From contig MNCI01017692.1 of NCBI GenBank assembly GCA_015680685.1, forward strand, positions 813,164-854,043: a stretch of 40,880 bases of DNA. The letters are read 5' to 3'. Shown here piece after piece: positions 34,955-40,880 of this stretch. Source of the DNA: Gnetum montanum (Eukaryota > Streptophyta > Gnetopsida > Gnetales > Gnetaceae). Position numbers and translations under genes: made by a program. Below the pieces are notes generated by a model. The model was not told the origin of the DNA. It made no database searches and was given only the letters and a program-made list of their open reading frames with translations. The stretch's first letter is position 1, and the number at the start of each line of letters is the position of its first letter.

Positions 34955-35190
34955 GTTCTAATTGGACTATACATCTTAGGCGTACCTATGTTTCACTTGT
35001 TTCGGGTTATATCTTGGACTATATAAAGGTCTAATTAAATTATATTTGGGGTTGCTGAGTCAGCAAACATTTTTTTAAACTACCGCAAAGTCAAATTAGA
35101 ACTTTATAATTGAATATTATTTATGAATTGAACCCATAACTTGGAGTTCCCAAAGAAAGAGTTTTATCACCAAGCTAACACCTTATTGTT
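34955..35190 (-). repeat. SINE-like family S2, copy 2
   Basis: The minus strand reads GTTAGCTTGGTGATAAAACT (A box), then CCAAGTTATGGGTTCAATTC (B box), then an AATTATAAAGTTCTAATTTG body shared with the copy at 3230-3395. The 3' part is diverged or interrupted between about 34985 and 35090. Confidence 0.5.
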
Positions 35191-35199
35191 TATTTTTTC

Positions 35200-35410
35200 T
35201 TTTTTCTTTTTAAAAGTAAGACATTTCGGAGGTGGTGGCACAACCCCTACTTATACAGTAGGGTAGATGTGACTTACGAACGAAAAAGGTCCCATCACAA
35301 GACTACTCCACTGTTGCCACACTTGGAAGCATAGGCAAAAATCAAACCCACAATCTCTCAACTGAGAGATGAGTATCCTGACAACTTGCCCTACCACATT
35401 GTTAACAGGT
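35200..35410 (-). repeat. SINE-like element, family S3
   Basis: The minus strand starts ATGTGGTAGGGCAAGTTGTC (A-box-like) with GTGGGTTTGATTTTTGCC (B-box-like) about 40 bases later. The body ends near CCACCACCTCCGAAATGTCT. The box order and spacing match a tRNA-derived SINE; only one copy is in the window. Confidence 0.4.
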
Positions 35411-35933
35411 TGAATAACAAAAATCACCTAGGGTAAAATGAAACAAAAGATTATTCATCAGCCACTAGGGCAAAGTAACCATAAAAAAGGTAACTATCAT
35501 TCAATTGCATGAATTAGTGGGATCTAACCCTAGATCTTGTGGCATCACATCTTACTTTGTCACTAACTCTACGAGGTGAAGTGACATCCACATTTGCACA
35601 TTTTGATATGACATGGCCCAAATTAGTGCTACCACCCAAGGCATCATGACTACTTTGGTGGAGTACCATGGAAATTCGAACAACAAGGTAGGTGGTTAGA
35701 GAAGAAAACACTCTCACAGGAAACACTACCTACATCCCTTTGAATAAATTCTAGAGGGAAATGTTGGAGGAGAATCCATGAAACCATGCTTGCAAGGTAG
35801 GATCCTAAGCCACTAGATGCTTTGCCATTTTAGTGTTTGTTCATCAAAGCCTTGAACAACATTGTATGTGGGAGGATTGTGAGGGGGGCATTCTAGAATG
35901 GCAAAGACTAAACCATGGTCAAGTTCATCCACC
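35411..35933. other. Spacer before the solo LTR, nothing identified
   Basis: About 520 bases with short open stretches on both strands but no motif, splice context or terminal repeats I can support. Confidence 0.45.
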
Positions 35934-35938
35934 TCTAT

Positions 35939-36719
35939 TGATGAGTGGCGAGGTACCCCTACACTCAACCATACGAATACGAGCGTTTCACACGCGATCC
36001 GGTCAAACTCCAAGGACTAAGTGCTTACGTGCCTTAATGGAACACTCAGGGTTAATCAATCGTTGTCCTCCCAAACTTACTTGTATTGTCACGGTTGTAT
36101 GGTTAAGTAAGCTTGAGGTATGTGATTTTTATAGCTTTTTGTCTTTTTATGTCTTCTGCTAATAAAGGAAAGGAGAGAGAACTAAGTGACTAACTTACAC
36201 TAACTATTCATTAACTAAGTTCTAAATGTTCCTAACACTAGCATCTGTTCCCACTTGCCATACACATCCTGAACTAGTGCAACGCTGCTGGGATTACCAA
36301 ACGCTAATCGTTACTGGGTTACCAAGCGCTACACGCATGCTCGAAGCGGTAGTACTGAGTGTATTTAACTAAGGGGGTTGAAGGTTGAGAAAGATATTAA
36401 TTAACTAGAAAATCATTTAAACATTCAACAATAATTAATTACTATTTAGCTTAATTTGTATGCTGCAAGGTTTATCATAAAGTTCGTCTTTATTGCCGTA
36501 CACAAATGTGTGCTCAGGTACAAATTGCTCAAATAAAGATCCGTTCACTCTATGACTCCTATTGCGGGCACACAGAAATTATTCTAACTCTGGAATAATG
36601 AAACTGCAAGAGTTTGGCTAAGGGTCTAAGTCTAACTATATGGAGCTAAGCGTGCCACCTCTTATTTATAAAAGATGAGGCAGGATGTGATATCGCGTAC
36701 GCAATATCGTGGCTCATCA
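35939..36719 (-). mobile_element. Solo LTR, subfamily 2 of the same LTR family
   Basis: 781 bp with perfect inverted ends TGATGAG...CTCATCA and a 5-bp target duplication TCTAT (35934-35938 and 36720-36724). Minus-strand TATAAATA lies at 36663-36670, AATAAA at 36489-36494, and a 20-bp imperfect palindrome at 36689-36708. No PBS or coding sequence adjoins. The first 250 bases match the LTR at 40299 better than the subfamily 1 copies. Confidence 0.88.
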
Positions 36720-36819
36720 TCTATGAAAAGGAATGAGAATTGGATTTGGTTAAACTTTATTCAAATCATGGACTCTAGTAAGGTAGAGTCACCCACCCCA
36801 TCTTAGTGGCCTACCTAGG

Positions 36820-37106
36820 TGATGAGTGGTGAAGTAGTCTAACACCCAACCATACAAGATATCAGTGTTCACGTGTAGCTTGGTCGAATTCCATGGACAA
36901 GGCAATGTGAATATGCTAGTAATTGGTTATTGTTCGAGATCGTTGTCTTCCCACGTTGCACTAGTATGGTTTAGCTCTTAGTGAGGTGTATGATATATTG
37001 ATGTTGATAGGCCATAACTCCTAATTGTGATAGTAAAGTATGAAAATGATTCTCAATCTAAGGAAAATAGTAAAACAATCTACTCTAGTCTAGAGCGATG
37101 AACATC
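36820..37106 (-). mobile_element. Partial LTR, interrupted by a related LTR
   Basis: Starts TGATGAGTGGTGAAGTAG and follows the LTR family up to GAGCGATGAACATC at 37106, where another LTR terminus begins. The remainder of this copy was not found to the right. Confidence 0.65.
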
Positions 37107-37765
37107 TGATGAGTGATGAGGTACCCCTACACTCAACCATATGAATACGAGCGTGTACACACGATCTAGTTGAACTCCATGGACGGACTAGTTGTGGCAC
37201 CTAGACAATTATACGTTGATCATAGTTCGTTGTCTTCCCACCTAGACTAGTATTTGCTTTGTCATGCATGGTTTAGTCTAGGGTGAGGTGTATGATGTGA
37301 TTTCTAATACTATGCTACTCCTAAAGATAATGGGAAATACTTGAGTAAACTAATAAGCAATAGGAAGCAAAATCTAAGCTAGCCTAAGTGCGATGAGCAT
37401 CTATCCTTAATCATCCGTACTCATCTTGGACTTTGTGTACTACTTTTGAGATTACTAAGTGCACATTACTCGAAGCACTACTAGATATGCTACTGGGTTA
37501 TCACGTAGTTACACTTAAATGTTCGTGATTAAGACGTACTCATTCTGCATTAACAATAGGAATAGTAAATGACAATAAAAGAAATATTAACTAGGAAAAC
37601 AAAAATAAATAATTAACAATTAAACAATTAAAAACTAATTAAATGTTGCAATGATGGAATAATCTCAATCTTTATTGCCAATTGTGTGCATGTCCAAGTA
37701 CATCACACTCGAACAAAGGTTCCATACAATTACAAGCATCACACTGTGGGCATGCACTTGGGAAA
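37107..37765 (-). mobile_element. LTR, subfamily 1, lacking its U3/TATA part
   Basis: TGATGAGTGATGAGGTACCC onwards aligns with the LTR at 464-1363 through the AATAAA (near 37670) and the CACACTG(C/T)GGGC block (near 37740). Similarity then stops about 190 bases short of where that LTR ends. The decayed ORF lies directly to the right, so this may be the diverged 3' LTR of that element or a truncated copy. Confidence 0.6.
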
Positions 37766-37827
37766 AGAACTAAAAATTAACAAAAAGACTCTCAACTCCT
37801 AATGACTAACTAATGATAATCTATGAG

Positions 37828-40298
37828 TCATCGAGCCAAATCTATTACAACATCTTTCTAACCTTGGTAGCTAGCTTTTACCACCTCTAACTTAGAATTT
37901 TCTACCTCCAATTTCTACAGTGTCTTTTTGTGTTCAGCAAATTCTGCTTCACATTTGGCATAGGTGGCAGCTACCTACTTTTTCAACGTGGTCCTCAAGT
38001 GTCCTACTATTAACATGGCCAAGTTGGCATACCACAGGTTTGTTAACTTCATGTATTCAGTGAGATCCTGGATTTGCAGGTCCTAACTCTTTAATTCTGC
38101 TTGATGGGCGAAGGCGTAAGTGTCCAATATGGTTTGCCAGTCAATGTTTTAAGCACTAAAAGAATTGATGTGGGTCTTAGCCATATAGATCTCTTTTTTA
38201 ATGATCTGCTTATACATCCCCACCTGGTCTCGAAAATGCTCTTTCAATTTTTCATGTCGCTTAGCTTCATTTTGCCATGCACTTATTTCCATGGCCATCT
38301 TCTGATGGATGATGCATACATCCTCCATTGAAAGGATCTTTTTCTCTTTGGCTAAGTGATTCATGTCTTGGTTGACCCTTATTAGTTATTCTTGCATTTG
38401 CTAAAAATTTTCCTTGAGAACATTCTTTTGTTTTTCAATTGTTGTCAACTGAAGATTTTCGATAGCAAGGAGTTTATTTTCTTCCTGTAAGGTTTTGAGT
38501 GCTTTTGCATGTGCATATATTTGAGCCTATGCTTTGGAAGCATCCCAATTTTCCTTCTTCTTTCCATTGCTATCCTTTTACTTTCCTCTAATAATTTATT
38601 TAGTTGCTCTGTCTTAAATAATTCTAGCTAGTTGGCTGGAATAAGTTGGAACGGATCCCACTATGTAGCTTGTAGGGCAACAAACTTCTCCTGGAGTCTT
38701 CTCAACTCATCTTCTACATGTTTGGCCCTAACATTAGCCATAACCAGCTTTTCCTTTGTGGAAATGAGATCTGATTGTGTTGCTGTGACATCTTGGAGAA
38801 TGTCAAACAAGGATGTCATTACTTGTCCTATTTGCAGCAAACGATCCAAAGCATCTTCATGTTTTGTAGGAGTCATCAAGAGACCAGCTAGAACATGAGC
38901 ATCGCGTGCTCCTGTGAGATCTGCTAGTGGCATAATAGGGACATTAAATGACTCTTTGATGTGGTTTGCAACCACTTTTGCTACTTCAATTGCATCCTGG
39001 TGTTGCATGACCACTACTGTGGCACCTTCACCAGTTTCTAATCGTACTTGAAATGATGCAGCATTCCTAGAAATTTGTTGTGACCAATGTGACTCCCCTC
39101 CTCCTATTTGTATCGAGACCTTCCCCTGTGCATGATTGATTGAGATCATGGGCTGTACGGCATCATCGATTACCTTGAAGAGGTTGGCCTCATCATGACT
39201 TTCCCAATTGACCATTTCTACGATGGCCCTGAGATTACTCATCAACGGTTGGTAATCTTGTGGTGGCAGTGGCAGTTGGTCCTGCTAGCTTGTGAGCTGC
39301 ATCCTGGGCCTTGCTTCCTATTGTTGACTGGGCCTCATGTTCAGAAGTTGGCTAGGCCCTGCTATTTGAGGTGTAGTGGGCCCCACTATCTACTCTTGTT
39401 TAGGCTCCAGTGTTTCACCAACATCTTTCCTTAGTGCTGGTGGCTTTAGTAATTTGGCATATGAGGCATTTTGAGCTTTTTTGGGGATGTCATTAGTGTA
39501 CCCTAGAATTCTAGCATGTTGACATAGCTTCTTGATTAGAGAGGGGAAGGGTAATGCAAACTTCCCTGTCTTGCATTCTTTGAACTGCCTTAATATTTCT
39601 GTTAGATATAAATAGGGCAAATCGGCATCAACCTTACTCATCAAGATTGCACTTCCTTTGGCCACATAGGTGGAGATCTTATTTAGTCCCTTCATAGGGA
39701 AGATGTGATAGGTGCCAATTTTGAAATAGATTCTCTCTTCAAGGGTGAGTTCCCTATATGTTTTTTCCTCCTTGCTGTATGTCCTCTTTAGCCATACTTT
39801 TCGTGCATCAACATTGGAGTGGGTGGATAGATGAGCAACTTTGGGCCCTGTATTCAGAAGATTCAAAACTTCTATGATGGCCTTTGCAGAGAAGTTAATT
39901 GAAATCCCACCAATGTTAGTGGTGGTGCCTTCCTCTTTATTATGCCAAAATTGATAAGTTTCTCCCAAATACCATTCTTCACTTTCTGAGAGGACAGGCC
40001 ATAGTGGAGATCCTTTAAGTTAATCTTTGACTAGCTTAGGGGAAAATTTGATAAAAGGTTCAAAATTAAGTTCCATGATTATTGCAGATGATGTGGATCT
40101 TTCCTGAATTTCCTGAACACATTTTGGGGACAACGTGAGATGTTGTCCTTATTCAGGTGCCCTGCCTTCTCCACCTTCTCCTTGCCTAGATTGTGCAGTA
40201 ACAGGGGTTTCTTGATGGATGCTAAATGATTATGTCTCCTATTTTGCATGTTTTGTGGGAGGTCCTTGACCTCTGCCTCTCCTTGGGTGTTTGGATGC
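37828..40298 (-). pseudogene. Decayed retroelement-associated ORF: plant transposon domain plus long coiled coil
   Basis: One minus-strand reading can be followed for about 820 codons with one frameshift near 38575. It starts inside a basic segment (RRGRGQG) cut by the LTR at 40299. Then comes a domain of about 190 residues (39390-40076) with LTLEERIYFKI, HIFPMKGLNK and FALPFPSLIKKLCQHARI. Its spacing resembles the plant transposon-associated domain I know from Athila/Tat-type elements (PF20167-like). After a Pro/Gln linker, about 400 residues rich in E, K, Q and L form coiled coils (EDELRRLQEKF, LQEENKLLAIENLQ). I count 18 in-frame stops: 12 TAG, 5 TAA, 1 TGA (37828). No gag or pol is seen. 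Confidence 0.65.
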
Positions 40299-40880
40299 TG
40301 ATGAGTGGCGAGGTACCCCTACACTCAACCATACAAAACGAGCGTAGCATGCGTGATCCGATCGAACTTCGCAGGCTAAATGCCTAAACGCCCCATGGAA
40401 CACTTGGGGTTAATCATTCGTTGTCTTCCTAGACTTACTTGTTGTTGTTATGGTGTATGGTTAAGTAAGTCCGAGGTATATGATTTTTATGGTTTTTCTC
40501 CTATGCTATCAAGGTGAAGGGTTGAGAAACTAGCTAACTCTAACTAAGGACTAAGTCTAAATTAACTAGCGTCAGCATCCGTTCCTACTTACCATACACA
40601 CCCTGAACTATGCAAATGTGGCTACCAAATGCTAATCGTTACTGGGATCACCACACATAACGCACGTGCTCAAAGTGGTCGTACTGAAGCACTTAACTAG
40701 CCTAAACATGATGAGCAACCGATTCCTTGACTAGCCGTACACATCCGTAGATGCTCGTAATCAAGTCGTACTCATCCCGCATTCTAGGAGTTGAGGGTGA
40801 GAGAGACTAATCGCGATGAGTAGTTGATTCCTTGATTAGCCGTACACATTCATCAATGCTCGTAATCAAGTCGTACTCAT
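40299..40880 (-). mobile_element. LTR, subfamily 2, running off the window
   Basis: Starts TGATGAGTGGCGAGGTACCC and matches the solo LTR at 35939. No PBS is found on its low-coordinate side, and the coding frame of the neighbouring ORF runs straight into it. It therefore inserted into that ORF rather than being its 5' LTR. The far end lies outside the window. Confidence 0.75.
40710..40880. repeat. Tandem duplication of about 105 bp inside the LTR
   Basis: GATGAGCAACCGATTCCTTG at 40710 and GATGAGTAGTTGATTCCTTG at 40815 begin two copies of a block that includes CTCGTAATCAAGTCGTACTC. The second copy runs to the window end. Other family LTRs here have this block once. Confidence 0.75.

Noticed and set aside
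35813-36162. Opposed ORFs across the solo LTR boundary
   Set aside because: They cross the target duplication into the LTR, so they cannot be an ancestral gene; no domain.
37846-37851. ACATC near 37847 as target duplication of the LTR starting at 37107 (ACATC at 37102-37106)
   Set aside because: The terminus would be TATTACA rather than the family CTCATCA, the decayed ORF reads through the point, and the interrupted LTR does not resume there. Probably chance.
1-40880. tRNA, rRNA, snRNA genes, CRISPR arrays
   Set aside because: No cloverleaf, rRNA or spacer-repeat pattern was found. The tRNA-like boxes present belong to SINE-like repeats.

Overview
The window is nuclear DNA of a land plant. 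One spliced gene dominates it: a PAS-domain Raf-like MAP3K with 15 exons and canonical GT-AG introns, spread over 27 kb. Two introns are swollen by transposons (13.6 kb and 6.1 kb). The rest is mainly decayed plant LTR retrotransposons, LINEs and SINE-like repeats. Long introns packed with old, eroded repeats suggest a large, slowly purged genome, most likely a gymnosperm; the sequence does not fix the species. A 736-base N run (14347-15082) and a single N (10275) show a draft assembly.

Left flank (1-4.5 kb): the 5' end of a minus-strand LTR element (gag-like ORF start, primer-binding site, LTR), a solo LTR of the same family with a 5-bp target duplication, SINE-like fragments and a 212-bp tandem duplication. 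The kinase gene follows on the plus strand (CDS 4533-31662, 719 aa by my splice model): N-terminal coiled coil and (Cys/Ser)-Glu repeat, PAS domain, Ser-rich linker, then a C-terminal kinase domain split over ten exons. Its intron 3 holds a nearly complete antisense Ty3/gypsy chromovirus (9969-16165, target duplication TTAGT) and the remains of a Merlin/IS1016-type DNA transposase, an unexpected find in a plant intron. Intron 13 holds L1-like, Ty1/copia and RTE-type LINE fossils.

Downstream are an unidentified exon-like fragment with a frameshift (32161-32480) and, on the minus strand, an intact small secreted Cys-rich protein (34444-34743). The right flank (35-40.9 kb) is again built from the left-flank LTR family: a solo LTR, nested partial LTRs, and a long decayed coiled-coil ORF whose in-frame stops are mostly TAG.

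The two apparently functional genes are the kinase and the small secreted protein. The kinase belongs to the family containing Arabidopsis RAF7-RAF12 (group B2), tied to SnRK2 activation and ABA or seed-dormancy signalling. Its catalytic loop reads HGD instead of HRD and its DFG motif reads DLG.
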